Below the pieces are notes generated by a model. That model saw only the letters and a program-made list of their open reading frames with translations. It had not been told where the DNA came from and did no database searches. Below are positions 11,041-22,690 of a DNA stretch of 64,000 bases, one piece after another. A program made the position numbers and the translations under genes. Positions within the stretch are counted from its first letter, which is position 1; every line of letters begins with the position of its first letter. This stretch comes from Dermanyssus gallinae (taxonomy: Eukaryota > Arthropoda > Arachnida > Mesostigmata > Dermanyssidae), in the NCBI GenBank assembly GCA_003439945.1, contig QVRM01006791.1:1-64000 (forward strand), read 5' to 3'.

Positions 11041-12490
11041 ATTGAATGTTTATATGTGCCTAAACACTCTTAATACACGGTATGGTTCTGCGGTGAATAG
11101 AACCATGTCTACTAGCGCAGTAGATGATAAAATATCAATTTTAATAATTAAAGCGCATTAATTTTACTGTATTTATTACTATATATACACAATGGTGGAA
11201 GCTGCGCGTCGAGTAACATGTAGTCCATTGAGTATAGCAATTAGGTTTTTTCAACAAATTTAAAACTCTTTTTCTGACTTTGGGCCGTGCAGTTTAGCTG
11301 CAGGATCGATGAATGAATGACACAAGCAATCGGCAACAAATATCGGACGGATTTGAATTCCTATGAAACTAAGATTTTGCGGACCATTTTTAAGAAACCG
11401 CCGTAATGGGATATCGAGCGTCGAGAGGCAAATGACGGGACCAGCAAGAGCGAACTTGCGCGGGATTAATGAATAGCATGGGTCATTCATGTCACACGTT
11501 AATAAAATACCTTTAATATATTTAGAGAGATATCTTTAAAGAATCTATGCATGGTGCCGCTAAAAACTATACGCAACATGCGGAAAAGCACCACTTGCGT
11601 ATTGCTTCTGTTAAAAACCATATGTTGGCTACTGATAGCGGCACTCAGGAGAGGCATTGGCCTCATTGAGGATAGCGAAACGGGACCAAGTGTCATCTTT
11701 ACTCACTGGGTAAGAATGTGGTGTGGAGAGTCCGGTCATCAGCGTAGAGTACAACACGCACGGGTGCGAATTTCTCAAAGCTGCGCAATGCACGGTTGAT
11801 GTGCAATACATATAAATAAAGAGAAGCGGTCCCATCACTCCTTTCCCCGAGGATTACCCAAAGGAAAGAACCCTAAAGGTAAAAATGACTATGTGTGTGT
11901 ATTAAATAAAATGTCCACCATAGCGCTAGCATTATGTTTCTTTCTTTGCATAACCCAACCGGTTGTGCAAAAGAACTTCTTCAGCACAGTTTACCCATAT
12001 CATCAGGAATCATGGTATTGTTACTGGTTTATGGATTGGCTGCATAGTACATCACAAAGGGCTGCTATGATGTTGTATTTATTTCTGATCATTCCTATTT
12101 AAGCAACACATATGTAAACAGGTGTCATCTCAGAAAACGCCCTTATTTACAAAATAAAGAGTAGGCTAGGGTGCAGGAAATCCTATGAGGCCATCGTTTT
12201 GTGCAATTATCTGGCTACACGTCAAGCAAATGTATTATTGATGATTTCAATTTTTGCGATACATTTAGGCATAAACATTATTTGACTCCTGCGATCCGCA
12301 CATCAAGGAAGCGTTCGATATAATTTATATTCAATCTATATATAGCAATTATTATTAATTAAATATAATTATTCCTAAATCGAGTTGAAGAATTAAACAG
12401 CCGAATGCCATTAACTACAATTATAACAGCATTCGGCTCGATATCACATCTTCTACAGTGCCTTTTTAGGAATCTTCTCTGAATACCTTC
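11041..12490. other. AT-rich intergenic stretch, nothing recognised
   Basis: Short open frames on both strands have no motif, splice context or coding-like composition. Confidence 0.35.
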
Positions 12491-12494
12491 AATA

Positions 12495-13145
12495 ATGCCT
12501 ACGTGTTTGCACAGATATGTGCTTCAGACGGGCGAGCAATATAAAAGTGAAAATACCACAATTGATTTTCACAGATTTGTCGAGATTCGCCGACATGCAT
12601 TTACTGTAGCAATCTGCAACAATTTGCAGTGTAGGTAGTGCTGGCACGTTGAGCTTGTAGTACAGATCGGGAGGGTCATGCTTCTGAACAAGGCATTTCG
12701 GAACGGAGAGCCAATCCATCTCATTGTCGCTACACCAGTGTCTAATGCCGTCAATATTTTTATAAGGTCGTCAGCATACAAAAGGTATTTAACATTTAAA
12801 GGAATATAACATTTAATGTTTAAAATAAATATTGTGCACCCTGTGGGACGCTAGACGGCGCCAGTCGTGGCTCGTCTCGAATGAGCTTCCCCGCATTTCA
12901 CTCGGAACGACCGATTATTCAAAGAAGAGGCAAGCTAGCTTCAAGTCTGTGGGGGGACTGGGGCGTTTCCATGATGTCAACAACAAGTATATTATCAACT
13001 CTTTGATCAACAGCACTCTTCTGGTCGAAGTAAATGCAATAAAATGCTTTGATGGGGCGTTTATGCACAAGATGCTATCAGTTGTCATTTCAAACAGTTG
13101 CGTGCACGTCGAGCGCCGAGGCTACCCACACTTTGAAGATGTCTG
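12495..13145 (-). pseudogene. Decayed LINE reverse transcriptase fragment
   Basis: The minus strand retains scattered reverse transcriptase motifs in several frames. CIYFDQKSAVDQ (degenerate motif A) lies near 13050, a broken RPTGCTIFILNI (degenerate PQG.vLgP..F) near 12845, and YLLYADDLIKIL (YADD motif C) near 12780. Frameshifts and stops separate them. The layout suits a CR1/Jockey-like element. The plus-strand frame 12832-13167 is a shadow. Confidence 0.55.
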
Positions 13146-13256
13146 GAATTATGGCCTTCTTGTATGACCACTCAAAAATGAGCTCTAAAACCCCGCCAGA
13201 AGGTTTTTTTTATAAGGCGGGATGCTAGCAGGTAGGTGACTGCAGTTTATTTAAGC

Positions 13257-13318
13257 GCGTAAGTATGTTACATCATGGGGTAAGTGCGCTCTTACCCCAT
13301 GATGAAACATACTTACGC
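13257..13318. repeat. Near-perfect 28-bp inverted repeat (hairpin)
   Basis: The left arm at 13257-13284 (GCGTAAGTATGTTACATCAT...) and right arm at 13291-13318 pair at 27 of 28 positions around a 6-base loop TGCGCT. The length and loop would suit a small-RNA precursor or a tiny foldback element. No flanking gene explains it. Confidence 0.9.
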
Positions 13319-15085
13319 AGAACTGTAAAATATGATTACGCAGAATGGGTGAAGGCTTAATGCCTTTGGCTGTTCGTTGTTTCTTCGCTATACATCAGCA
13401 GACAATAAATTAAACACCTACGCGTGAGGATTAATGAATTAACCGTTCCATAGCACGTAGTTCGTCGCACTTACTCGAATTAAAAACATTTTATTGATTG
13501 TCTTTAATTTTCGACTATCATCACTTCATCCCTTACGGGCGGGGAATTGTTACGATTAGGCAAATTCACTTCAAACTGCACCTCTCTCATGACTTGCTAC
13601 TTACTATACGTGCGTGATTAGCATTTTGTGGCACATTTGTGGCAGGGTCGCAGGGTCTCTACTCTTGCAAAAGGAGATAGGCCCTCGCTTTGTGTTTTAT
13701 GTGATGACGGTGAAAAAGCTGTAGTAACGACCAAACAGGCAGCTGCTGACGCAGTCACCCTTCGAGCTGCGAATGACTCGAGGAAAAAGAGAGACCGGAA
13801 CAATAAACGATTAGGCTCGTGAAAAGTATATGTGAAAAGTTGTAAGCGTTGCCTTGCAGAGCTTGCAGAGTGCACTCTGCAGGGCTTGCAGACACATAGA
13901 AGTAGTAGTAGAAGTAGTGGTAGTACGGATGAATCTGCAAGCAATTAGCACTGAGCACGCCGATAACAAAACATGAGAATGGCCGTGGCTGTAACTGTGT
14001 GTGAGGGTGCGGTGTCTTCTCAACGCAGCCGAAACGACAAAGTCCGGACAAACATGATAAGGTGACGCGAGGCTGGATCCTTGGACGCTGAAGGCTGAAG
14101 TGACTGGCAACTTGTTGTTGACTATTTAAGTCAATGCCACTTACCGGCTTGGCGTGGCAATTAATTGATAAAGCTTTTCAGTTCAAACGCCGAGAACCGT
14201 TCAAGCGTTTCCAAAGGAGACGAGCAGTTTAAGTGGCCTGACTGCCGCTATCTTGCTTGCATCAGTGACTTCATCGACGTACTGCGACGGTTGTTGTTGT
14301 CACCATCGTTCCTGTTGTTTTTGTTGTTGTTATTGCTGTTGTTATTGTTGTTGTTGTTATTGTTGCTATAGTTGTTGTTGTTGTTGTGCAATTGTTGATG
14401 ACAACGATGACCATGTGGTTGCTGTCGTTGCTTCTACTATTATAGGAACGGCCGTAATTGGTCACATGCGTCTTATGGGAATTCCTCTTAAGTGGTATTT
14501 TGTGCTTTCTGTATAATCGACTCACTTGACTCTAGAGACGAATGCATAGACTACAGCATAGTCTTCTACTAGTCCACAACTAGCAATATTGTTCAGGAAA
14601 ATCGTTGCCGTTTCCCAAGCGTCTGCGTAACTGCGTGCTACAGGGGTATAGCATGAACAATATTCGCTGAATTTCTAATTGAAAGCATCCATCGTATATT
14701 TATGAAAATTCGCCCAATGAAGCTGCGCGAAATAACTGAGGTCGTACGCACTTGAATCGGTGAGGTGCATAATATACTGAATGAAGTATCAGAAATGCAA
14801 ATCTGTGTGCAAGACGGATGCCGCAATAGCTGACAATCGATCAAAAACGCACAATAAAGAACATTTCGCACCAGTGCTTGTCGATGCTTTAGCGCAATCC
14901 ACAAACCTTTTGCCGACTGTTCGTGACTGTGGACGAGATCCAGATCTATCACTATGCACTCGAGTCGAAACAGTTAAGGGAATTTTTGTTCGATGAAGAG
15001 GTTATCGCTACTGTAGATGCTTATTTTGAGGAACTCAAATGTTCAATTATTTTTCTGAAAAGATCAAGAGTTGAAACGCCGTTTT
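13319..15085. other. Intergenic stretch with one (TTG) tract
   Basis: No gene recognised. An imperfect TTG/TGT tract lies at about 14288-14388. Short open frames lack motifs. Confidence 0.35.
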
Positions 15086-15836
15086 AATATATATATATAT
15101 ATATATATATAGGTGGGCAAGGCTGCGAGGAGACTATGTCAAAAATAAAAATAAAAAAACGTCAATTCTGTGATTTTTTTTTTACTTAACGACCTATGTC
15201 AATTGTTTAAGAAGTTATATGCTATGAGACTTCATACTTATTGGATGGATAAAAAATGAGGACACCAATAATTCAAGTGCGCAGAGCTTTCAATTGGACT
15301 ACGCAGACACATTAAAACAAAACTGAATCATGCACCCCCAGCTGAAATTGGCTGATAACATCTTGCTTGTGTTTCTTAGTTTTATCGGTGCCGTGTGAGT
15401 CATCACCACTAGCCGTCGTTCACAACGTTGAGAATGTCCTTGACCAGCACCTAACCAATATTTATTTTCCTAAGCCCATTCGTGCTCCGGCGGTGCCTTC
15501 GACGTCGCATGAATATTAGATTGGTGAATAACGAATGTTTTAGGGGAGGGGGATTCATGGCACGGCATAGTGCCGAAGCAGAGACAGCAAATGTGGACCT
15601 AAATCCAAATTGCCTGTCGACAAATATTGAGAAAATGTTAAAACGAAAGCGGACGTGTGACATCGTGTCGAACGGTGCTACATATAAACCCCGCATGCGC
15701 AGTGGATGATGGCGATAAGCTAGAAATATGTCACCTCTTACGACTCGAGAGATAGGGCCAACATAGGGACAAAATAGCGCTTCCGCTTTTCGGTGTGCTG
15801 GCACGGTTATCTTCCGGTTTCCAAAAGGTGATCTTC

Positions 15837-15880
<44 letters not shown>

Positions 15881-15914
15881 AAATGTGTTATTGACGTATC
15901 TAACGCAAGAGCTT
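15086..15914. other. Unrecognised stretch between (AT)n tracts
   Basis: (AT)n runs at 15087-15111 and 15843-15878. The 117-codon minus-strand frame between them (15451-15804) shows no recognisable domain. Confidence 0.3.
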
Positions 15915-15923
15915 GGTACTACG

Positions 15924-16115
15924 CAGTCGAGCTCGGTGGCGTAGAGGGTGCATTCGTCTGTGCCTCGCGACCGGAGGAGACACATAGGTGCGCGGGTTCA
16001 AGCCCCACCGTTGCACGTTTGTATTTATGGGGGTCCGTCTATGAAGCAATGCGAAAAACAGTCCCATGAACGTTGAATCTTGGCTGAAAGCCAGGCCACA
16101 AAGTATTTTTTTTTG
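15924..16115 (+). mobile_element. tRNA-derived SINE (copy 1) with target-site duplication
   Basis: The head is tRNA-like with a pol III A box (GTGGCGTAGAGG) and a B box (GGGTTCAAGCCCC) about 50 bases apart. The conserved body follows: TTTGTATTTATGGGGGTCCG, then TATGAAGCAATGCGAAAAAC, then CTTGGCTGAAAGCCAGGCC, and a T-rich tail. GGTACTACG flanks both sides (15915-15923 and 16116-16124), a clear target-site duplication. Three relatives occur at 19420, 55003 (minus) and 62687. Confidence 0.85.
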
Positions 16116-16133
16116 GGTACTACGTAAGAACTG

Positions 16134-16138
<5 letters not shown>

Positions 16139-16201
<63 letters not shown>
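16139..16201. repeat. (AT)n microsatellite
   Basis: About 30 AT units immediately upstream of a 16-bp hairpin (16216-16261). Confidence 0.95.
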
Positions 16202-16204
<3 letters not shown>

Positions 16205-16215
16205 CAGTAGTATTA

Positions 16216-16261
16216 TCTGGTTGATTAACTATCGTAAACTAGCGCTAGTTAATCAACCAGA
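16216..16261. repeat. Perfect 16-bp inverted repeat
   Basis: TCTGGTTGATTAACTA and its exact complement, separated by a 14-base loop. It adjoins the (AT)n run, so it may be a remnant of a small foldback element. Confidence 0.85.
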
Positions 16262-16629
16262 ACAATAATATAATAAATACAAAAACAAGCGATTTTGTTT
16301 AAGTGAGAATCTAAGTAAAATTTAAAGCAAATATATATATCTGTCGATGTCCGCCTACATGTTAGGGCAAAATTAGAAATGTATTTCTAAATTTACTATA
16401 TCATGTAATACTAATCATTTAATGATGTATACATCACCTATGTTTATATGTTTGATGCTCTGTTACGTTTGGAGTTTTCCTCAGTATAAACAAATTATAA
16501 TTTGAAGGAGCACGGTCAGGAATATAAGGCGGTAAATTATAGGTAACTCAACAACTGGCGACAAATCCCTAAAAATAAACGTTCTCGTTTAGCCCCCCTA
16601 GGACAAGGTATCACATGTCTTAATATATA
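16262..16629. other. AT-rich stretch, nothing recognised
   Basis: No gene or repeat family recognised. Confidence 0.3.
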
Positions 16630-16933
16630 CAGGGTGTGAAAAACGTTTTAATAATCGATATAAGGACTTGTAGAGCTGGATAAAGCAAATTTTTCTTCCA
16701 ATAGAACATGGTCTCTGAGAAGTCTTGTTCCGGAGTGAGGCTGAAATTACTACAATTTGTGACATTAGTGGTCGCTTAGAAGAGAATTCGCAAAAAATAT
16801 ATTAATCACGCCAAATACCTCATAATCATAACCCTACGACCACTCACAGCGCTCAAAACTAACACATTCAGGTAATTTTTTATTTCATTTTACATGCATT
16901 ATATCGATTATTAAAACGTTTTGTCGCACCCTG
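16630..16933. mobile_element. Tc1/mariner-like MITE with about 35-bp TIRs
   Basis: The ends are inverted repeats: left CAGGGTGTGAAAAACGTTTT then AATAATCGATATAA, right end complementary with few changes (CAGGGTGCGACAAAACG...). TA lies on both sides. Internal sequence (ACATGGTCTCTGAGAAGTCT, TACTACAATTTGTGACATTA) matches the elements at 48564 and 52291. There is no transposase. Confidence 0.8.
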
Positions 16934-16934
16934 C

Positions 16935-16936
<2 letters not shown>

Positions 16937-17015
<79 letters not shown>
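16937..17015. repeat. (AT)n microsatellite
   Basis: About 38 AT units directly next to the MITE's right end. Confidence 0.95.
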
Positions 17016-17018
<3 letters not shown>

Positions 17019-17401
17019 GCATACATACATACAAACAGGCCTTGGTCGCGTTTCGAATCACCGTTTAGCCTCAGGCAAGGCATAGTGTATCTGTATGTAA
17101 AGCCGCTCAGCTATGCGCTACACCGGGTTCCAGGGAAGAACTTCAATTCTGTCCATAAGGCTCTTGAGGGCTAAGAGCGTTTGGCTGATGCAACAAGCAT
17201 TCACGACGTAGTTGCTCGAGAACGGTCACTTATATGTATGCGGACGTATGTAAATCACGCATTTGGTCATAGTTCTTAGATCTTAGTTCAACGTTGGGTT
17301 ATTTGTGATCGTCCTCGTGTTTGGCGGATGACCAGCCTGCTATAGAATTTCACCGCTAGAAGCTTGTGAAACATGTTCCGGTGAACGAACGTAGCCGAGG
17401 G

Positions 17402-17402
<1 letters not shown>
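17016..17402. other. Nothing recognised
   Basis: Ordinary sequence between two (AT)n arrays. Confidence 0.3.
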
Positions 17403-17444
<42 letters not shown>

Positions 17445-17493
17445 TATGTATATATATATATATAGTATATATATATATATATATATATCTATA

Positions 17494-17556
<63 letters not shown>
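17403..17556. repeat. (AT)n array with GTAT/CTAT interruptions
   Basis: About 150 bases of AT units with a few interruptions. The Tyr/Ile-run frame is an artefact. Confidence 0.95.
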
Positions 17557-17559
<3 letters not shown>

Positions 17560-18959
17560 TATACATGTATTCAGCCACGTTTATCTAGAGCGGTGATACA
17601 TGACTCTAGTAGACTCTGACTAGACATAACGTTATACAATTAAGCTTTGATGCCATAGGAGGCTAGACCCCACGATCCATACTCATGTGTGCGCGGAAAT
17701 GAAGAGGGACCTAGATAAAGGAGAGGATACAGAAAAAGGTGGAAGAGGTGAAAAAGGTCTCAGCAAATAACAGTGCACATATGGTGTATTAGCACCGCTC
17801 ACCTATTGTTAAAAAGAAAAAAAGACTAAGACTACTTACTGTAGACCCGCTTGGCGATGAAGCTAAATAAAGCCAAACTTCTGTTGGCAGTTGAGTAGCA
17901 GACACATTTTGCTGCATTGGTGTGCTCCCTATGGCGTCCTCTTTCTGAGTACATCTCCTACCTGCCTGGCGTAACTATATTCATAGCATACGTTACCACA
18001 CGGCGCATCTCACAATACAGCACACAAGTGGTTGCAAAATAAACGCAAATATAAATATATGCTTATTTTACACGATTTCTACGTTTGCAATAAATATGTT
18101 TACTGTTAAAAATAAGCCACGGAACTAATCCTCCTACAGAAGGCTATTTTCAAATAAAGTAAATTTTGTTAGTTTTGATTTAGATCAAAGCGGTTCAATT
18201 CCCTGATTGCTCAAGTATAAAGAAATCACCGTAAAGAAATAGCGCATTACCATACTCTCAATTTATTTTTTTTACATATCGTTGAGAACATAAAAAACAA
18301 TCAGAATCTATGCACGGGGCACGCACCGCAAGAATACAGTTCCCAACTGTAGTGCTACAGTAGGCGGCTTCTAAATGAAAACGATATCTTATATAAACAT
18401 TTGCACTGAGCAAATTTAAGCAGGTTGTTGAGGTCTATCAACTGGTATTGCTTTTACACCATTCGTCTTTTGATTTTATGCAAACTAATAGTGAGATATA
18501 CCAGGGTATCTGGCTTGCAAGTGAGTTTTCTTTTTTTGGAAACGGGGCTGACCAAACAGGATCCTAACCGAAATAGTTAATAAAGACAACTCATTTAGTA
18601 GCTTCACCACTCTCCCTTGTCACGTTCGCTAGCGTTTATCGTTTTAGCGAAAAAGTGACAGTTCTTAGGCGACTTTGGCAATCGCTGATGACGGACCGTT
18701 CCATCTTCACTTTGAGTTAGTCGTTCACGCCATAGCCATAGCAAGCGTTGCATGTGATGGGTTTTCGACCAACTATTTAAGATAGTTTAGCTTGCCAAAA
18801 CGAAAGGTTATACGGTAAAGCGTATTGGCAATAGGAACAACACAAGTTCAAGTAAACTGGGGAAAGTTCGTATCCGTTTCGTTAGAGTCAAACGTTGTAT
18901 AGATAACCAAACATGAATTAATTTACTGAGTTTTTGCACGAGCATGATATGTATATATA
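17557..18959. other. Intergenic stretch, nothing recognised
   Basis: About 1.4 kb of AT-rich sequence without open frames of note or recognised repeats. Confidence 0.35.
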
Positions 18960-19205
18960 GTTACAATTACTAATAAACCTATTTTATAATTTGTACAACA
19001 TTGCTTATATTATCGCCTGAGTGTCGGTGACCACTCAACATAATCTTGGCGTTGCCTTTGTGCAGCTTCGATGACACCCTTTGCCGAAAGAACGCGGTCA
19101 ATTTTGGCTCCGCTGTAATCTCAGAAGGTTTCTTCTCCAGTTCTGTTGTCAGTTGGAGTGCTTCCTTCCGCCAAACGCTAGATGACTCGGGACCGAACGA
19201 CAATA
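18960..19205 (-). mobile_element. RLE-type retrotransposon 3' fragment (copy 5)
   Basis: The minus-strand frame includes RKEALQLTTELEKKPSEITA, then TAFFRQRVSSKLHKGNAKIM, stop near 18985. The 3' region ATAATATAAGCAATGTTGTA matches copy 3 at 1880. Only the last 60 or so codons remain. Confidence 0.6.
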
Positions 19206-19419
19206 CAGCAAGGTCCCCAGGAAGGTGCGTGCATAGGCGCCGTTGGTATATGATGTGACCGGCGCCCGTGCTGGCTAGCGTTCGATAGCCGAGAATAATA
19301 GTAATAATGATTATTAGTATTTTTTATTTATCAGTCATCAACCCTTCCAAGCTCACACACCTATTTGCACAGTCTTACAGTAGTTGTATGGCTCGATAAG
19401 AGTCCCCTTATATCGATTG

Positions 19420-19597
19420 TCGAGCCCAGTGGCATGATGCATCATTGACGTGCGAACCGGAGGTGTCATACAGGTGCACGGGTTCGATCCTCGTCTTTGC
19501 ACAATTATATTTATAGGGTGTCGGTACTTCGAAGCAATGCGAAACTAATTCTGTGGACGGTAACTGCTGACTAAGAGTCAATCCGATGGTTCTTATA
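19420..19597 (+). mobile_element. tRNA-derived SINE (copy 2), diverged
   Basis: Degenerate A-box region (CCCAGTGGCATGATGC), intact B box (GGGTTCGATCC) and family body (TTCGAAGCAATGCGAAAC; CTGACTAAGAGTCAATCC). It is more diverged than the other copies. Confidence 0.65.
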
Positions 19598-20299
19598 GAA
19601 GAGCGTGAAGTGCGCATTATATATATATATATATATATATATTTTGAGGACAGGTAAAAGTTTATTTTCCGTATAATACATTAGGTATATGTTACACACA
19701 TCAACTAGCTAAGCCAATGCGCATTGTGATTGTCACGTGTCCGTTTCGATGAGGACCAGGGCGAGACCACTTCAGGAGTGTGCCCCGAACGGAGGCAGCG
19801 TTTCCACGCTGTATGTCAAGATCCAGGCGTTGTTTAAGAAAAGACGATGACCTGTTATCACCGGATGACAGGTTTAACAGGGTCCCAACTTTGCGGATCA
19901 GCTGCTTGGTCCGAACGCCAGGGGCACCCAGGGTTTCAAACGCGAGAGGGCAAAATTCATGGGGATAGCCGATTGATGAGTATTTTCTCAACTTATTAGT
20001 CTCCGCAAGGTGGGCTGCATAACCAGCTTCGGATGCGCCGCCACCGACCATAGAAGGAGCTAAGGAGTCGGAACGGTTGCATCCCAAACTAGCATTTTGC
20101 CTCGCTCGAATGGTGTGAGTGTCATACCATCTGGACGTTTGCCGTCCTCCGCGCAGAGGCCTGGGGGTTCAAGAATGCACGGACGACCGCACGACCTAAG
20201 GGCTCTGCTAAAGGTCTCATTAATAGCGGCATGTCTCGAGCGTCGTCCTGCACTAATAATGCACGATAGTCCTGTGATGTCCTAGTTTATCGACGGGTG

Positions 20300-20338
<39 letters not shown>

Positions 20339-20362
20339 GCGCACTTCACGCTCTTCCGAATG
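19594..20362. repeat. Inverted repeat with (AT)n at both inner ends, enclosing an RLE-family copy
   Basis: GAAGAGCGTGAAGTGCGCAT followed by (TA)n at 19597-19643 is repeated inverted at about 20300-20358 ((TA)n, then ATGCGCACTTCACGCTCTTC). The arms are about 26 bases plus the (AT)n runs and enclose about 650 bp holding retrotransposon copy 6. Either two inverted pieces of a repeat flank the copy, or the whole is a composite foldback unit. Confidence 0.75.
19700..20290 (-). pseudogene. RLE-type retrotransposon C-terminal fragment (copy 6)
   Basis: Minus-strand remnants in two frames. [20 protein letters not shown] is a zinc-finger end plus RH..IN block. A stop and frame change follow, then the [20 protein letters not shown] block, then a further change into GYPHEFCPLAFETLGAPGVR and SSSFLKQRLDLDIQRGNAAS, ending at 19701. 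These are the same blocks, in the same order, as copies 1 and 2, so the family assignment is firm even though the clade is not. Confidence 0.65.
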
Positions 20363-20535
20363 TCAGAAACTGTCTGCAATCCACGACATTTCAAATTACT
20401 TTAATTTCGGAAATACAAAATCTGTATATTTTATGTTAGGCAAATAAGATCGTCAAAAACAATGCATTTGCTTGTATTTTAAGCATTTGGCAGATTTAGT
20501 AAGAAATTGATGTGCTCCGTGTGCATAAGCGGATA
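20363..20535. other. Nothing recognised
   Basis: Short unrecognised stretch. Confidence 0.3.
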
Positions 20536-20557
20536 AAAATAATAATAATAATAATAA

Positions 20558-20652
<95 letters not shown>

Positions 20653-20712
20653 TATTATTATTATTATTATTACAACAACAACAATAATAATACGTATTGT
20701 TGTTATTATTCT
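20536..20712. repeat. (AAT)n array switching to (ATT)n
   Basis: About 38 AAT units, then an abrupt switch to ATT at about 20650, then ACA and AAT units. The switch gives a self-complementary structure. Confidence 0.9.
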
Positions 20713-21999
20713 TAAATTATAATAACTCTGTCAAATCGAATGAATGCCACGTATGCTCGAATTGCATAAGAATTCGTCAAATCATGACGGCGCTGGTTGT
20801 TTGCGCTGCACGTTTTGTACGTACTTTCCAACAACCTTGCTGTCGTGCATCATGTGTTCATTAACACCGCTTGAGGGCGACACTCCGACAACAACGAAGG
20901 GCGTCCCGACAACGAATAGCATAGAGACGTGCGCCTCTTTTCGTAGCAGCCGCTCTGCGTGCAAGTTGCTACGCAAGTCGCTTAAGGCTTTGTGTAAAGC
21001 TGCACGTTGATGCGGGGCAACATTATCGCCGACGAGACAGCGTTGTGTCCAAACCCAACAATTTCGAACAATTCGGAGCCTCATAACTATGCGCGACCCT
21101 ACGCGACCTCTCTCAGTTTACCGACAGTGTTCATTACCTGTCAACGGGACACAGTCCCTCACGCCTGTCGGTGGCCGATGGCCCAAAATCAGACTGCCGG
21201 GTATAGGTATCGTGAAGTAACTCTTTAGTATTCGTATGCAGTTGTACGCCAGTGGTATACACGCGTGTGTGTGTGTATGTGTGGGTATGTGTGCTTGAGT
21301 TTATAGTACATATATGCATCTCAAATACACCCAGAGAGAGAGAGAGAGAGATAGCTGGAAGTAGAGGTGCGCATGCACAAGTGAACGATATACAGAGAAC
21401 GTGGAAATTGGCGGAAAATGGCCAGTGCTTATAGGCTAGTCTGCCCTAGGCAACTTAGCTTATAAAGCGATTCGAACGTCGGACATTGGTGATGGCAGTG
21501 AGGCGAAACAAAGCTTGATTTTCTTCCGCTTCTGCGGTGGGAGCCCTCTTTTCGGCCGCCTCTGATTGCTGCTTCTGTACAGATGAGACATTAACGTCCG
21601 AATGAGAATTAACACGTTACGTGCCGTGGTGGGACACATGCACGATGAAGCATGTCGTAGCGAACCAACGATGGCCGGGCAAGCAATACTCAGTAACGTC
21701 AAGCATCCGTGAACTATTGACGCGGCTAATGCCAACGAGCAGATTGTACTCTAATATGGAGATGTTGGACATATCCGAGGTTAGTGTCGTTTCGGACGGT
21801 TAGCTGTCGACAGTGCTAACCGAGGCAGTGGCCTGTCAATCGGTTTATTCTGTATAGCATTGATAATGGCATAATGATGACTGTGTTCTGAAATGAAACT
21901 TAATGGACCAATCAGAATTAAGGACAGACCCGTGTACATTATTCTCACTCGCTTTTTACCAGTATCACGAAATTCTTCTACGAGTAAGACGCATTAATA

Positions 22000-22000
<1 letters not shown>
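20713..22000. other. Intergenic stretch, nothing recognised
   Basis: Several 60-100 codon frames on both strands (for example 20744-21010 plus, 21460-21735 minus) show no domains. (GT)n-like and (GA)n tracts lie at 21265-21295 and 21332-21350. Confidence 0.3.
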
Positions 22001-22002
<2 letters not shown>

Positions 22003-22042
<40 letters not shown>

Positions 22043-22046
22043 TAAA

Positions 22047-22078
<32 letters not shown>
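22003..22078. repeat. (AT)n microsatellite
   Basis: Two AT runs separated by an A-rich segment. Confidence 0.9.
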
Positions 22079-22083
<5 letters not shown>

Positions 22084-22189
22084 AATTTAATTAGTACTAC
22101 TAAAGGTTATTTTAATTCTACTAAAAACAAATTGAAAATTGAATAGCAACATGCACATATAAACATACACATACTATGCAGATAACTGA

Positions 22190-22690
22190 CCGTCTGTTGT
22201 TTGCACGTCTGCTTATCGCAGACCTACCAAGCCACATGCAGAACCGACATCCGGACAATCATGAACGACTCGACAGATCCAACAGGTTCCACCTCCAGCA
22301 GCTGCCAGCTACGCTAGGTAGCTAATGTGAGGGACGTCGGTCTCGAGATCAATACAGAAAAAACGGAAGCCATGAAATTAAGATACGCAGGCCAGCTAGC
22401 AGTAGTCGAGTATTCGCTCGGAGTCAGGGCAAGAGGAGGCTAATGTTTGTGAATAGATTTGTATACCTAGACATCATACTGACGCCCTTAGTCAAAACCT
22501 TTGCTGCGCGTATTCAAAAATGGGCACGGGAAACATTGGTTGCGTCGAAGACATTTACGGACCCCTATACTTTAAGACAGCGCTAGCCCTTTTCGGTAGG
22601 AAAGTAGCAGCAATAATAAGTTCTTCATACGGCATTCAGCTCCTATGAGGCAATAGAGGCTAATATTGGTTCAGAGTTTTAAACCGCAAC
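22190..22690 (+). pseudogene. Decayed LINE reverse transcriptase fragment (thumb region)
   Basis: The plus strand carries INTEKTEAMKLRYAGQLAVV, then MFVNRFVYLDIILTPLVKTF and ARIQKWARETLVASKTFTDP in shifting frames. The pattern (VN..KTEAM..R..G, then F.YLG..LT) is that of the segment after the YADD motif in RLE-type LINEs. Stops and frameshifts abound. It may belong to the same family as the RLE fragments, but this is inference. Confidence 0.5.

Noticed and set aside
12832..13167. 111-codon plus-strand frame
   Set aside because: Shadow of the decayed minus-strand reverse transcriptase whose YADD and motif A remnants lie here.
15924..16115. Functional tRNA gene
   Set aside because: Pol III A and B boxes are present, but the acceptor stem does not close and a conserved non-tRNA body follows; it is a SINE. 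The same holds for 19420, 39238 and 55003.
16880..17596. Tyr/Ile-alternating frames
   Set aside because: Translation of (AT)n arrays.
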